From: Cryobacterium psychrophilum
GTDB taxonomy: Bacteria > Actinomycetota > Actinomycetes > Actinomycetales > Microbacteriaceae
Length of the DNA stretch: 64,000 bases
Direction of reading: 5' to 3'
NCBI RefSeq assembly: GCF_004365915.1
Contig: NZ_SODI01000001.1
Span: 2,108,001-2,172,000, forward strand
The position numbers and the translations under genes were made by a program. The notes under the pieces are model-generated. The model was not told where the DNA came from. It saw nothing but the letters and a program-made list of their open reading frames with translations, and did not search any database. Below, piece after piece: positions 43,784 to 53,796 of the stretch (the first letter of the stretch is position 1; each line of letters begins with the position of its first letter).

Positions 43784-44629
43784 GTGCCCAAAAACGATTG
43801 GCCCGGCGGGGGTGCGCGGTCTCCCCGCCGGACAGTGTTCCGTGTGGCCGCCGCAATGGTGTGCGTGGCGCTCGCCGCGGCATCCGTTGTATTGGGCGTC
43901 GTTACCGGCACGTCTCGAGAAACGGATGCCGCCCCCACGGCCCAGCCATCGGCCACCGCTTCGGCACCCCCGACTCGCCCCGTGCCCACCGCGGCGCCGA
44001 CGGCGGTACCGGTCGCCTCTTTTGACCGTGCAGCGCTGTCCATCGATGATCCCGCGAGCCTGTGGGTGGTCGTGAACAAACAACGGTCGTTACGGCCCGC
44101 CGACTATTCACCGAGCGATCTCGTGACCGTTCCGGTGGCGCACACCTGGCAGCCGCAGCTGCGGCAGGAGGCATCCGCTGCGGCGGCGGCAATGTTCGCG
44201 GCGGCCCGCGAGGAGGCCGGCCTCAGCCTGGCCTCCAACAGTGCCTACCGCGGTTTCGCCGCGCAGGCCCGCGTGTATTCGGCGCTGGTCAACGCCGAGG
44301 GAGTCGCGTCGGCCGACCAGAGCATTGCGCGCCCCGGCAATAGCGAGCATCAAACCGGTCTTGCCATTGACGTGGGCGCCGAGTCGGGCCGATGCTCGCT
44401 GAACCCGTGCTTCGCGGATACCCCGGAGGGATTGTGGCTCACCCAGAACTCTGTCAGGTTCGGGTTTCTGCTGCGTTACCCGGCCGACAAGGTCGCGGTC
44501 ACCGGGTACGAGTTCGAGCCCTGGCACTTTCGGTATATCGGCACTGACCTGGCCGTGGAAATGCGGTCAGGGGGCGTGAGCACGCTCGAAGAATTCTTCG
44601 GCCTTCCGCCCGCGCCCGGCTATCCGTAG
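43784..44629 (+). CDS. D,D/L,D-carboxypeptidase, VanY/M15B family
   Basis: This 281-residue protein has an N-terminal signal anchor (VAAAMVCVALAAASVVLGVV), a Pro/Ala/Thr-rich spacer and a VanY zinc carboxypeptidase domain. The domain shows SAYRGFAAQARVYS near 152, the zinc site SEHQTGLAIDVG near 187 (His, Asp), and EPWHFRYIG near 246 with the catalytic Glu and a zinc His. It trims peptide stems of peptidoglycan outside the membrane. GTG start with TAGGCT (43772-43777) 6 nt upstream, i.e. leaderless. It heads a run of three cell-wall proteins. Confidence 0.9.
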   Translation: MPKNDWPGGGARSPRRTVFRVAAAMVCVALAAASVVLGVVTGTSRETDAAPTAQPSATASAPPTRPVPTAAPTAVPVASFDRAALSIDDPASLWVVVNKQRSLRPADYSPSDLVTVPVAHTWQPQLRQEASAAAAAMFAAAREEAGLSLASNSAYRGFAAQARVYSALVNAEGVASADQSIARPGNSEHQTGLAIDVGAESGRCSLNPCFADTPEGLWLTQNSVRFGFLLRYPADKVAVTGYEFEPWHFRYIGTDLAVEMRSGGVSTLEEFFGLPPAPGYP

Positions 44630-44748
44630 AACCGCGGACGCTTCCACACCTCGGCCGGCATCGCGGCATTGCCGCGCCGTGCACAGGGGATTGCCAAGAT
44701 GCCTGTGTTTGGGTGGAGCACCCCCGTAAGCGACAAAGAAACGACTCC

Positions 44749-46212
44749 GTGCGCCCAGAATCCAACCCCGAACACCGCGACCAGCTTCACAGTCAAACTC
44801 GCGACACGCTCCGTAATGGACTTCAGAACACGCCTCGCAGCTCCCCTCGCCCGGGCGCCGCCTCGCAGCCGCCCGTTGAAGAACAAGGCCTTGCGCAACT
44901 CGGTCTTGACCCGCAGGCCGCTGAACCGACCGCCGCAGCGACACCGCCCGTTCAGTACCTGACCAGGCGCGAGGCCCTCGCCCAGTCCAGGCTCGCCGCT
45001 GCCGCCCCGGCACCCGTTGCCGCTCCTGCCGTCGACTTTGCCGCGATCGTCACCGGAACCGACGACGCCCCGGCCGCCGTCGGCACGAGCCAGGTCGCAC
45101 CGCCCACGAGCCGCGCAGCGCAGAAGAACCACGTTGCCCCTCGGAAGGGCCGCGCCCGCCCCTCAAAGCGCGCCGCGCGCAAGAACAGCCGCCACCACGT
45201 CGTACTCGTTGGTGCCGTGGCGCTCGCCTGCGCGCCCATCGTCATTGCCCTCGGGCTCGCCTACACCGGTAATTCGGCCGGAGCCTCCGGGGACGCCCCG
45301 CAGGCCGCGTCGGCACCGACCCCCGCCGCGAGTGTCGACCCCGTCCCGGTGGCGGCAACGGTGCCCACCGTGAGCAGCATGGTTTCCGCCGACGCCGTCA
45401 CACCACTCCCTGACGACGGCTCGTCAACTGGGCCGGTCACCGGTGGCACCGTGGTCACGCTCACCGGAGCCGACCTCGACACCGTCGCCACCGTGAACTT
45501 CGGCGCCAACGCCGGCACAGTGGTCTCCGCAACCGAGGCCACCATCACGATCGAAACCCCGCCGGCAACCGACTACGATCCGGGCGTCGTTCCCGTCGAG
45601 CTTCTCAACGCTGAGGGCGCGCCGATCGTCACGGCGGAGGAGCCCGTCGCCGGCACCGAGACGCCCGCGCCCGTCGCCACGGCCTCGCCGGAACCCGCGG
45701 GATCCGCTGCTCCGCAACCGCTCATCTTCAGTTACATTCCTGACCCGCGCATCACGGCGCAGATGTCCTATGTTCAGGCCCACTGGGACAACTACAACAG
45801 CGACCAGTACGGCAGCCTGGACGGCACCGACTGCGTCAACTTCGCCAGCCAATCACTCATCGAACGCGGCTGGACCATGGACGACGCGTGGTCCTTCGAC
45901 CTCGCGACCAACCACTACAGCCTCCCCTGGGCGAGCTCCACGGCCTTCGACGCCTACCTTCTCGAGCACCCGGAGCGCGCGGTTCCCCTCACCGACGAGC
46001 AGCGCTCCGAGGTCAAGGTGGGCGACATCGTGCAGTTTGACTGGGACCGCTCGGGCGACCGCGACCACACCGGCATCGTGACGGCCGTCATCAAAACGGA
46101 CGCCGGCGTGCGGGTCGAATACGCCGGCCACACCTACAACACGATTGATCAGTCCGTCGACGAGTCGCTCGCGAACTCCGGCGGCACGGTCTCCTACTGG
46201 AGCATCAAGTAG
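44749..46212 (+). CDS. Exported amidase-domain (PF12671-like) protein with IPT/TIG domain
   Basis: This protein of about 487 residues is modular. A disordered, basic cytoplasmic N-terminus with YLTRREALAQSRLA leads to one membrane helix near residue 160, an Ala/Pro-rich stalk, and an IPT/TIG Ig-like domain (GPVTGGTVVTLTGADLDTV near residue 235). The C-terminal amidase-type domain has the Cys in DCVNFASQ and the His in DRDHTGIV. Such domains resemble NlpC/P60 peptidases and probably cut cell-wall peptides. The start is uncertain: GTG at 44749 is used here, and a GTG at 44713 is in frame. The next gene is a shorter paralogue. Confidence 0.82.
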   Translation: MRPESNPEHRDQLHSQTRDTLRNGLQNTPRSSPRPGAASQPPVEEQGLAQLGLDPQAAEPTAAATPPVQYLTRREALAQSRLAAAAPAPVAAPAVDFAAIVTGTDDAPAAVGTSQVAPPTSRAAQKNHVAPRKGRARPSKRAARKNSRHHVVLVGAVALACAPIVIALGLAYTGNSAGASGDAPQAASAPTPAASVDPVPVAATVPTVSSMVSADAVTPLPDDGSSTGPVTGGTVVTLTGADLDTVATVNFGANAGTVVSATEATITIETPPATDYDPGVVPVELLNAEGAPIVTAEEPVAGTETPAPVATASPEPAGSAAPQPLIFSYIPDPRITAQMSYVQAHWDNYNSDQYGSLDGTDCVNFASQSLIERGWTMDDAWSFDLATNHYSLPWASSTAFDAYLLEHPERAVPLTDEQRSEVKVGDIVQFDWDRSGDRDHTGIVTAVIKTDAGVRVEYAGHTYNTIDQSVDESLANSGGTVSYWSIK

Positions 46213-46365
46213 CCGGAACGTCGGCGCAGTTCTGAATGTGCTGAGTGTTGCGCGTGGGCGTTTCCTCGACGCGCCGGTTTGTGGTTGTCTTGGGTTGAGC
46301 GGTTTGGCCCGGCAGGGCCACCGGTTTCCCTCGCCCCCGCATCACACCCATGAATTGAGGCGCAC

Positions 46366-47064
46366 GTGGCGTTTACCCGGTTGCAGAGGGTCGGAGCGAC
46401 CGCCGCGGTCCTGGCCGTGGTCTCCGTGGGCGCGACAGCCCTGGTGGTGCAGGCCTCCACCAACCCGTCACAGAACGAGGCCACGCAGGGACCGGCTGCA
46501 ACGGATGCCGCGACGCGCGCGACCCCGACGGCCGCGCCCGCGCCGGTTCTCGTCGCGGCGCCCGCCGCCACGCCATCGACCCCGGCCGTGCAGGCACAGC
46601 TCGACTACGCGCTCGCGCACTGGGACAAGGGCAACTACAACACGGCGGAATACGGCGTGCTCGGTATCAACGATTGCGTGAATTTCGCGAGCCAGACGCT
46701 CATTGCGCGTGGGTGGCAGATGGATGCCACGTGGAACAGCCCCCGCGACGGCGACGCGTACTCGGCATCGGCGGCGTGGCGCAGCTCGACCGCCCTCATG
46801 CATTACCTGGCCGGTTCCGGCAAGGTGACCGCCCTCACCGATGACCAGCGTGACCAGGTGAAACTCGGCGACATCGTTCAGTTCGATTGGGACAACTCGG
46901 GCGACCGCGACCACACCGGAGTCGTCTCCCGCATCGAGGGCAGCGGCGACGACATCGTGATCTACTACGCGGGCCACACCGAGGACAGCGACTACCGCTC
47001 GGTGGACTTTGCCATCACCGAACGTCACCCGGGCGGCACCGCATACTACTGGAGCGTCCCCTAA
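46366..47064 (+). CDS. Secreted amidase-domain (PF12671-like) protein, short paralogue
   Basis: This 232-residue protein has a signal peptide (VGATAAVLAVVSVGATALVV), a short Thr/Pro/Ala spacer and an amidase-type domain nearly parallel to that of the preceding gene. It shares WDxxNYNxxxYG, NDCVNFASQTLIARGW and GDIVQFDWDNSGDRDHTGVV. The Cys-His pair is present. It lacks the IPT domain and the long cytoplasmic tail, so it is probably released while its neighbour stays anchored. GTG start with GAGG 5-6 nt upstream. Probable tandem duplication. Confidence 0.84.
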   Translation: MAFTRLQRVGATAAVLAVVSVGATALVVQASTNPSQNEATQGPAATDAATRATPTAAPAPVLVAAPAATPSTPAVQAQLDYALAHWDKGNYNTAEYGVLGINDCVNFASQTLIARGWQMDATWNSPRDGDAYSASAAWRSSTALMHYLAGSGKVTALTDDQRDQVKLGDIVQFDWDNSGDRDHTGVVSRIEGSGDDIVIYYAGHTEDSDYRSVDFAITERHPGGTAYYWSVP

Positions 47065-47114
47065 CCGAGTCGCCGCCGCACGAGACGGGCGGCGCGGGCG
47101 AAACCCGCGCCGCG

Positions 47115-48731
47115 CTAGGCGATCGCGGCGTCGACGATGGCCTTGGCCTCGAGCTGCACCTGGGCGAGGTGTTCCGCGCCGAGGAATGACTCGGCGTAGA
47201 TCTTGTAGACGTCTTCGGTTCCGCTCGGTCGTGCCGCGAACCAGGCGTTCTCCGTGGTCACCTTTACGCCGCCAATCGCGGCCCCGTTGCCCGGCGCCAC
47301 ACTGAACTTACCGGTGATCTTCTCCCCGGCGAGTTTGGTTGCCTCAATGGCGTCGCCGTTGAGCTTGCCCAGCGCGGCCTTCTGCGCCGGCGTCGCCGCG
47401 GCATCCACTCGCGCATAGGCCAGCGACCCGAAGTGCTCGGTCAGCTCGGCGTAACGCTGCGAGGGGGTCTTGCCGGTCACCGCGAGGATCTCGGCAGCGA
47501 GCAAGGCGAGCAGGATCCCGTCCTTGTCGGTCGTCCACACGGTGCCGTCGAAGCGCACGAAGCTCGCGCCGGCGCTCTCCTCGCCGCCGAAGGCCACCGA
47601 ACCGTCGATGAGGCCGGGCACAAACCATTTGAAGCCCACCGGGACCTCCCACAGGTCGCGGCCGAGAAAGCCGGCGACCCGGTCGATCATCGTCGATGAC
47701 ACGAGCGTTTTGCCCACGGCGGCATCAACGCGCCAGCCCTCGCGGTGGCTGTAGAGATAGTCGATGGCGACGGCGAGAAAATGGTTCGGGTTCATGAGGC
47801 CGCCGTCCGGCGTCACGATGCCGTGCCGGTCGGCATCCGCATCGTTGCCCGTGAGCAGGTCGTACTCGTCTTTGTGGGCGACGACGGATGCCATCACCGA
47901 CGCGCTCGAGGGATCCATGCGAATCTTGTCGTCCCAGTCGAGCGTCATGAAACGCCACGTGGGGTCAACGTGCGGGTTGACCACCGTGAGGTTGAGGTCA
48001 TAACGGTCGCGAATGGCTCCCCAGTAGCCCACGCTCGCGCCACCGAGCGGGTCGGCGCCGATGCGGATTCCGCTGGCCTTGATCGCCTTCATGTCGATGA
48101 TGTTCTCAAGGTCGTTCACGTAGCGGCCGCGAAAGTCGTAGGTCTCCACGGCGCTGGGCTCACTCATTTTCACGTCGCCCAGGCCGCCGGCAATGAGCTC
48201 GTTGGCACGGTTGGCGATCCACGAGGTGGCGTCGCTGTCCGCCGGGCCGCCGTGGGGCGGGTTGTATTTGAAGCCGCCGTCCCTGGGCGGGTTGTGGCTC
48301 GGAGTGACGACGATGCCGTCGGCGAGGTCGTCATTCTCCGCCCGGTTGTAGGCCAGGATCGCGTGCGACAGTGCGGGGGTGGGCACGTAGTCGTTGAACT
48401 CGTCCACGAGCACGCGCACGCCGTTGGCCACGAGCACCTCAAGGGCGGTTGTGTACGCCGGGGCGCTCAGCGCGTGTGGGTCGGTCCCGATGAACAGGGG
48501 GCCGGTGATTCCCTGGCCGGCGCGGTACTCCACGATCGCCTGGGTGGTGGCGATGATGTGGTCCTCATTGAACGCGGTATTCAATGAGCTGCCTCGGTGG
48601 CCCGAGGTGCCGAAGGTCACCCGCTGCGCGGGGATATCAACGTTGGGTTTCAGGTCGTAATACGCCTTGACCAATGCGTCGACGTCGATCAAATCTGTTT
48701 CCTGGGCCGGGGTCCCTGCACGTTCGCTCAT
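47115..48731 (-). CDS. pgm: Alpha-D-glucose phosphate-specific phosphoglucomutase
   Basis: This 538-residue enzyme interconverts glucose-1-phosphate and glucose-6-phosphate. The phosphoserine loop [11 protein letters not shown] lies near residues 41-51, the metal loop [13 protein letters not shown] near 290, the sugar loop [10 protein letters not shown] near 380 and the phosphate-binding [15 protein letters not shown] near the C-terminus. All are intact. The ATG at 48731 matches the usual N-terminus; the longer upstream frame is not family-like. It converges on the amidase gene. Confidence 0.95.
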   Translation of the reverse strand: MSERAGTPAQETDLIDVDALVKAYYDLKPNVDIPAQRVTFGTSGHRGSSLNTAFNEDHIIATTQAIVEYRAGQGITGPLFIGTDPHALSAPAYTTALEVLVANGVRVLVDEFNDYVPTPALSHAILAYNRAENDDLADGIVVTPSHNPPRDGGFKYNPPHGGPADSDATSWIANRANELIAGGLGDVKMSEPSAVETYDFRGRYVNDLENIIDMKAIKASGIRIGADPLGGASVGYWGAIRDRYDLNLTVVNPHVDPTWRFMTLDWDDKIRMDPSSASVMASVVAHKDEYDLLTGNDADADRHGIVTPDGGLMNPNHFLAVAIDYLYSHREGWRVDAAVGKTLVSSTMIDRVAGFLGRDLWEVPVGFKWFVPGLIDGSVAFGGEESAGASFVRFDGTVWTTDKDGILLALLAAEILAVTGKTPSQRYAELTEHFGSLAYARVDAAATPAQKAALGKLNGDAIEATKLAGEKITGKFSVAPGNGAAIGGVKVTTENAWFAARPSGTEDVYKIYAESFLGAEHLAQVQLEAKAIVDAAIA

Positions 48732-48766
48732 ATGCCCATACTGGCACCCACAGTAGGCTGTCTGCC

Positions 48767-49714
48767 ATGCCAGAAACCCCCAATGCCACATACAGCTTTC
48801 TGGGACCCGCCGGAACCTTCACTGAGGCGGCCCTTGCGCAGGTCCCCGAGGCGCAGGGACGCCCGTGGCGCGCGGTCAACAACGTGGGCGAAGCCCTCGC
48901 CGACGTGGTGACCGGCCGCAGCGTCGCCGCGATGATCGCGATTGAGAATTCCGTCGACGGCGGTGTGTCGGCCACCCAGGACGCGCTCGCGAGCGTCCCC
49001 GGCCTGCGCATCATCGGCGAATACCTGGTTCCCGTTAAATTCGTGATCGTGGCCCGCCCCGGAACCACGCTTCAGCAGGTACGTGTGGTCAACGCACATC
49101 CGGTCGCCTACGCGCAATGCCGCAGCTGGCTCGAGCAGAACCTGCCGAACCATGGACACATTCCGGCGTCGAGCAATGTGGCCGCGGCGAGTTCCCTGTT
49201 CGGCAACGGCCTTGCCGATGCCGCCATCGCCCCGCCCGGAATCGACAAGCACTACGACGTGGCCGTGCTCGCAAACGATGTGGGGGACAACCCCAATGCC
49301 GTCACCCGTTTCGTGCTCGTGGCCCGCACGACAGAGATCCCGGCCCGCACCGGCGCCGATAAGACGAGCCTCATCGTGGAGCTTCCCGACGACCGCTCCG
49401 GTGCCCTGCTGGAGATGCTCGAGCAGTTCGCCACCCGCGGTGTGAACCTGAGCCTCATCCAGTCGCGCCCCATCGGCGATGCCCTCGGACGCTACCGCTT
49501 CGTCATCGACGCCGACGGCCACATCCTCGACGAGCGGATGAGCGACGCCCTGCTCGGCTTGCGCCGCTTCAGCCCGAATGTGCTCTTCCTCGGCTCGTAT
49601 CCCCGCGCCGACAAGACCCCGAACGAGTTCACCTCGCGGTACGACGACGAGATCTTCATTGAGGCCCGCGGCTGGCTACACACCCTGATCGAGGGCGAAC
49701 CGAGCCGCTCATGA
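48767..49714 (+). CDS. pheA: Prephenate dehydratase
   Basis: This 315-residue enzyme makes phenylpyruvate from prephenate for phenylalanine synthesis. The PDT domain starts [15 protein letters not shown] and contains the TRF catalytic motif (NAVTRFVLV, Thr near 180). The C-terminal ACT domain has the GALLEML loop. The usual ESRP motif for Phe binding reads QSRP here, a conservative variant. TAGGCT (48754-48759) lies 7 nt before the ATG. The next gene overlaps by 4 bases. Confidence 0.94.
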   Translation: MPETPNATYSFLGPAGTFTEAALAQVPEAQGRPWRAVNNVGEALADVVTGRSVAAMIAIENSVDGGVSATQDALASVPGLRIIGEYLVPVKFVIVARPGTTLQQVRVVNAHPVAYAQCRSWLEQNLPNHGHIPASSNVAAASSLFGNGLADAAIAPPGIDKHYDVAVLANDVGDNPNAVTRFVLVARTTEIPARTGADKTSLIVELPDDRSGALLEMLEQFATRGVNLSLIQSRPIGDALGRYRFVIDADGHILDERMSDALLGLRRFSPNVLFLGSYPRADKTPNEFTSRYDDEIFIEARGWLHTLIEGEPSRS

Positions 49715-50313
49715 CCGATCCCGGGTTCGATCCGCGCCACGACGCACGGTTTCAACGTGGCTACCAGCCGGGTGAGGCGCGCCGGGCGCCGGGGCCGGAT
49801 ACCGTGGCGTCTGCTGGCGTGCCAGCCGACGCGCCCAGTGCCAGTGTCGCGGGCTCAGAGGCGGTGCCCGCGGCCGGACACCACGCTGCGCCGCCACGGG
49901 GACCCGCCGTGTCGCAGGCGGCTCTGATTGCGGACCTCGAAGCGCGGCTCGAGGCGATCCGCGAGGACACCACGCCGGGCGCGGCATCCGACCTTATCGA
50001 GGTGCTCCCGGTCGACGCCGAGGTCGCGCTTCGTCGCACCCGTCACCTGAACCCGTTCATCATCGGACTGTGGATCCTCGGTCCGCTACTGATGACCGGC
50101 GGTGCCTGGCTGCAGATGCAGGCGATGTCGGCCACCCGCAGCTACGATGCGTTCGATGTCGCCCAGGAGCAGTTCGATATGGCGCTGCGCCAGCTCCTCT
50201 GGTCTCTGACCCCCGCCATGATGACTGCCGGCCTAACGACCGTCCTCGGCCTCCTGTTCTGGCACGCCTGGCACTGGCGTTCCCGCCACACATGTATTCG
50301 GGCTGGCGCCTGA
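49711..50313 (+). CDS. Two-helix membrane protein of unknown function, coupled to pheA
   Basis: This 200-residue protein has a long Ala/Pro/Gly-rich N-terminus, a short acidic helix (ALIADLEARLEAIRED), then two membrane helices (FIIGLWILGPLLMTGGAWLQ near 115 and MMTAGLTTVLGLLFWHAWHW near 170). The start overlaps the pheA stop (ATGA). No family is recognised. Its position downstream of pheA is probably translational convenience rather than a shared pathway. Confidence 0.7.
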   Translation: MTDPGFDPRHDARFQRGYQPGEARRAPGPDTVASAGVPADAPSASVAGSEAVPAAGHHAAPPRGPAVSQAALIADLEARLEAIREDTTPGAASDLIEVLPVDAEVALRRTRHLNPFIIGLWILGPLLMTGGAWLQMQAMSATRSYDAFDVAQEQFDMALRQLLWSLTPAMMTAGLTTVLGLLFWHAWHWRSRHTCIRAGA

Positions 50314-50421
50314 CGGCATCCGTTCGCCCAACCCACGTCAGAGCGGCGGCGCCGCCCCCGAAATCGCTGGCCGCTGCGGTAACCGGCGTAGCGACCACCG
50401 AAAACGGGCGCGACGGTGGGG

Positions 50422-51414
50422 CTACGGCGCCGGAACGCGCACGAGCAGGGCGCCCGGGTCGGCGCGCAGCGACACGGTGCGCACGCGGCCGAATTCGTCG
50501 CCGTCGAGCTCGAACTGCTGCGCTTGCTCGACCACGATGCGAATGTCGGCGCCGCGCAGCGTCGTCATGACGCGTTCATTCGTGGAGGCCGTGCGTTCGA
50601 TCAGGCGCCGTCCGACGGCCGAGCGCCGCAGCACCCCGTTCTCCCAGGTGACCCGCCGCCAGATCGCGAGCCAGCCCAGCATGCCCTTGGGCTGCAACAC
50701 GGCGATGTCGAGGATGCCGTCGTCGAGGCGGGCATCGGGCAGAAACTGAATGTTGCCGGGCAGCATCCCGCAGTTCGCCACCAGAATGCCACTCACCTGC
50801 GCCGGGCGGTCGGTGCGCCCGCCCAGGCTGTATCGGATGCGAAATGGTTTGCTCTGCGGAATCGCTCGCATGACGGCGTCCACGTACGCCAACCAACCCA
50901 CCTGCTTCTTCAGGTCGGCTCGGGTGTTCACGATCATCTCTGCATCAATCCCCAGCCCCGCCATCACGAGGAAGACGTGCTCGCTCGTTTCTTCGTCGGC
51001 GCGCTTGATCGAGGCCACCCCCACGTCGATCGCCCGGTCCACCCCGCCAAACGCGACGGCGGTGGCGCTGTCGAGGCTGCCGATCGGCAGCTGTATGTTG
51101 CGCGCGAGCAGGTTGCCGGTGCCGACGGGCACGATCGCGAGTCGCACGCCGGAATCGCGCAGGGCCTCTGCCACGGCTCGAACCGTACCGTCGCCTCCCG
51201 CAGCGAGCACAAGCGTGGCGCCGGAGGCCAGGGCCCGCGCTGTCGTCTGCTGGCCGGCATCCGTTCGACTGGTCTCAAACCACTCGGTATCGGACCAGCC
51301 GTGCGTGGCGGCGGCCACGTCAACGCTATGTCGCAGTCTCGCGATGTCCACCTTGGTGGGGTTGTAGACCACCGCGGCGTGCGGTGAGACGGGGGGAGTG
51401 CCGGAGGCTGTCAC
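50422..51414 (-). CDS. Diacylglycerol-kinase-family lipid kinase
   Basis: This 330-residue protein has the DAGK catalytic motif AAGGDGTVRAVAEAL near residue 70, the PVGTGNLLARNI segment and a YegS/LCB5-type C-terminal beta domain (ILVANCGMLPGNIQFLPDA, DDGILDIAVL). It phosphorylates diacylglycerol or a related lipid to return it to phosphatidate synthesis. GTG start; TACCCT lies 7 nt upstream (leaderless). It is divergent from serS. Confidence 0.89.
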   Translation of the reverse strand: MTASGTPPVSPHAAVVYNPTKVDIARLRHSVDVAAATHGWSDTEWFETSRTDAGQQTTARALASGATLVLAAGGDGTVRAVAEALRDSGVRLAIVPVGTGNLLARNIQLPIGSLDSATAVAFGGVDRAIDVGVASIKRADEETSEHVFLVMAGLGIDAEMIVNTRADLKKQVGWLAYVDAVMRAIPQSKPFRIRYSLGGRTDRPAQVSGILVANCGMLPGNIQFLPDARLDDGILDIAVLQPKGMLGWLAIWRRVTWENGVLRRSAVGRRLIERTASTNERVMTTLRGADIRIVVEQAQQFELDGDEFGRVRTVSLRADPGALLVRVPAP

Positions 51415-51464
51415 GATGCCTAGGGTAGCCGGTCGCGGTGCGGTGCGCTTGTAGACTCAGGAGT

Positions 51465-52754
51465 GTGATTGATCCGGTGCTGTTACGCGAAAACCCTGAC
51501 CTCTTCAAGCGTTCGCAGGAGGCTCGTGGCGACTCCGTTGAGGCCGTCGATGCGGCGCTCGTCGCCGATGCCGAACGTCGTGCCTCGATCACGGCCTTCG
51601 AAGACCTGCGTGCCGCCCAGAACGTCTTCGGCAAGACCGTGGCTTCGGCCCCGCCGGAGCAGAAGAAGGCCCTCGTGGCCGAGGCTCGGGGGCTCGCCGC
51701 CGAGGTGAAGGCCGCCGGCGCCGTGGCCGGTGAGGCCGAAGAGCGTTTCGCCAAGATCGTGCGCAGCATCGCCAACCCCATCATCGACGGTGTTCCGGCC
51801 GGTGACGAAGCCAACTTCGTCACCCTGCGCACACACGGCGACACCCCCACGTTCGACTTCGAGCCGCGGGACCACCTCGAACTGGGCGAGTTGCTCGGCG
51901 CGATCGATATGGCGCGCGGCGCCAAGGTGTCCGGCACCCGCTTCTACTTCCTCAAGGGCATCGGCGCCCGCCTTGAGATCGCCCTCATGAATATGGCCCT
52001 TGACCGGGCGCTCGATGCCGGCTTCGTTCCGCTCATCACGCCGACGCTTGTGCGCCCGGAGATCATGGACGGCACCGGCTTCCTCGGCGAGCACAACGAC
52101 GAGGTCTACTACCTGCCGGGCGACGACCTGTACCTGACCGGCACGAGCGAGGTCGCTCTCGCCGGGTACCACAAAGACGAGATCCTTGACCTGAGCGACG
52201 AACCCCTGCGTTACGCCGGCTGGTCCACGTGTTATCGCCGCGAGGCCGGTTCTGGCGGAAAGGACACCCGCGGCATCATTCGTGTGCACCAGTTCAACAA
52301 GCTCGAAATGTTCACCTACGTGCTGCCCGAGAATGCCGAAGCCGAGCACGATCGTCTCGTGGCTCTGCAGGAAAGCATGCTGCAGTCCCTCGGGCTCAGC
52401 TATCGCGTCATCGATGTGGCCGCCGGCGACCTGGGGTCGAGCGCGGCTCGCAAGTTCGATATCGAGGCCTGGGTGCCCACACAGGACGCCTACCGGGAAC
52501 TGACCAGCACGAGCAACTGCACGACGTACCAGGCCAGGCGCCTGGACATCCGCTATCGCACCGAAAGCGGCAAGACGTCGCCGGTGGCCACGCTCAATGG
52601 AACCCTCGCGACCACCCGGTGGATCGTGGCGATCCTCGAAACGCATCAGCAAGCGGATGGGTCGGTGCGCGTCCCCGAGGCGCTGCGCCCCTATCTCGGT
52701 GGCCTTGAGGTGCTGGCACCGCTCCCGGCAAAGCAGGGGAGCACCTCCAAATGA
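51465..52754 (+). CDS. serS: Seryl-tRNA synthetase
   Basis: This 429-residue class II synthetase has an N-terminal coiled-coil arm (residues 1-110) for the tRNA-Ser long variable arm and a catalytic domain with motif 2 ([21 protein letters not shown]) and motif 3 ([16 protein letters not shown]). The GTG at 51465 follows TAGACT (51452-51457) by 7 nt, and the AGGAG is too close to serve, so a leaderless mRNA is likely. Two tRNA-Ser genes follow within 4 kb, a neat functional neighbourhood. The stop overlaps the next gene by 4 bases. Confidence 0.96.
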   Translation: MIDPVLLRENPDLFKRSQEARGDSVEAVDAALVADAERRASITAFEDLRAAQNVFGKTVASAPPEQKKALVAEARGLAAEVKAAGAVAGEAEERFAKIVRSIANPIIDGVPAGDEANFVTLRTHGDTPTFDFEPRDHLELGELLGAIDMARGAKVSGTRFYFLKGIGARLEIALMNMALDRALDAGFVPLITPTLVRPEIMDGTGFLGEHNDEVYYLPGDDLYLTGTSEVALAGYHKDEILDLSDEPLRYAGWSTCYRREAGSGGKDTRGIIRVHQFNKLEMFTYVLPENAEAEHDRLVALQESMLQSLGLSYRVIDVAAGDLGSSAARKFDIEAWVPTQDAYRELTSTSNCTTYQARRLDIRYRTESGKTSPVATLNGTLATTRWIVAILETHQQADGSVRVPEALRPYLGGLEVLAPLPAKQGSTSK

Positions 52755-53560
52755 GCGCGGCGGTGGAACGCTGGCTCGTAGCGCTCGATATTGACGGCAC
52801 CACGATGCACGAGGACGGTTCGATCAGCGACGCCGTCATCGAACAGGTGCAGCGGCTTGAGGCGGCCGGGCACGCGGTCATGCTCGCCACCGGGCGCTCG
52901 GTCGCGGCCGCCCTGCCGGTGCTTGAGCGTCTCGCAATCACGCCTCGTTATGTGGTGTGCTCCAACGGCGCCATTACGATGCACCGTGATGCGAGTGCGC
53001 CCCTGTGTTATCGCCGGGAATGGATCGAAACCTTCGATCCGAGCGATGTGCTCAACTCCATTCGCCCGCACCTCAGCAACGCGCGCTTCGCGGTCGAGGA
53101 CGAGCACGGCTTCTATCGATATACCGAGCCGATTCCCGACGCCACCATTGGCATGGACAGTGAGCGCGTCGAATTCGATGAGTTGCTGCGCCACCGCGCC
53201 ACCCGCGTCGTTGTGATCTCTCCCGACCACGACATGGAAGATTTTCTCGCGATCGTGGAGCGGATGGGCCTCAACCGGGTGAGCTACGCGATTGGGTGGA
53301 CCGCCTGGCTCGACATTGCCCCCGACGGAGTCAACAAGGCCACGGCCATGGAGCGGGTGCGCGTGGAACTCGGCATTCCGCGGGAACGGGTGATGGCCGT
53401 TGGCGACGGTCGGAACGACATTGACATGCTCATCTGGGCGGCCGAACACGGTCGCGGAGTGGCGATGGGGGAGTCGCCCGACGATGTGCTCTCGGTCGCA
53501 AGCGAGGTCACCGGGACCGTGATGCTTGACGGGCTTGCGCTCGTTTTGGCCACGCTCTAA
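52751..53560 (+). CDS. HAD-superfamily Cof-type phosphatase
   Basis: This 269-residue protein has HAD motif [14 protein letters not shown] near residue 14, motif II ATGRS near 50, a C2-type cap, and motif [12 protein letters not shown] near 215. This is the Cof/type IIB plan of sugar-phosphate or FMN-type phosphatases. It starts inside the serS stop (ATGA), so it is co-translated. The substrate cannot be predicted. Confidence 0.88.
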   Translation: MSAAVERWLVALDIDGTTMHEDGSISDAVIEQVQRLEAAGHAVMLATGRSVAAALPVLERLAITPRYVVCSNGAITMHRDASAPLCYRREWIETFDPSDVLNSIRPHLSNARFAVEDEHGFYRYTEPIPDATIGMDSERVEFDELLRHRATRVVVISPDHDMEDFLAIVERMGLNRVSYAIGWTAWLDIAPDGVNKATAMERVRVELGIPRERVMAVGDGRNDIDMLIWAAEHGRGVAMGESPDDVLSVASEVTGTVMLDGLALVLATL

Positions 53561-53649
53561 AGTGCATCCAGCACCTGTACAGGTCGTTATGTCAGTCTGG
53601 ACCGCTGGCGTCCGTTAGAATCGTGCGGTGTTCATCTTTGGACGAACCG

Positions 53650-53734
53650 GGAGGGCTGTCCGAGCGGCCGATGGAGCCAGTCTTGAAAACTGGTGGGCAG
53701 AAATGTCTCGTGGGTTCGAATCCCACGCCCTCCG
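53650..53734 (+). tRNA. tRNA-Ser (anticodon UGA)
   Basis: Acceptor arms GGAGGGC/GCCCTCC pair fully; the anticodon stem CCAGT/ACTGG encloses CTTGAAA with TGA as anticodon; a long variable arm (TGGGCAGAAATGTCTC region) and the T arm GTGGG-TTCGAAT-CCCAC complete a class II tRNA. Discriminator G follows, then CA. A TAGAAT box at 53616-53621 is a likely -10 element. Confidence 0.97.
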
Positions 53735-53796
53735 CAGTGCAGTTGTTTGACGTTAGATCCCAGTGTTATGGCCGGCACGCCGATGAAAGGACCTGA

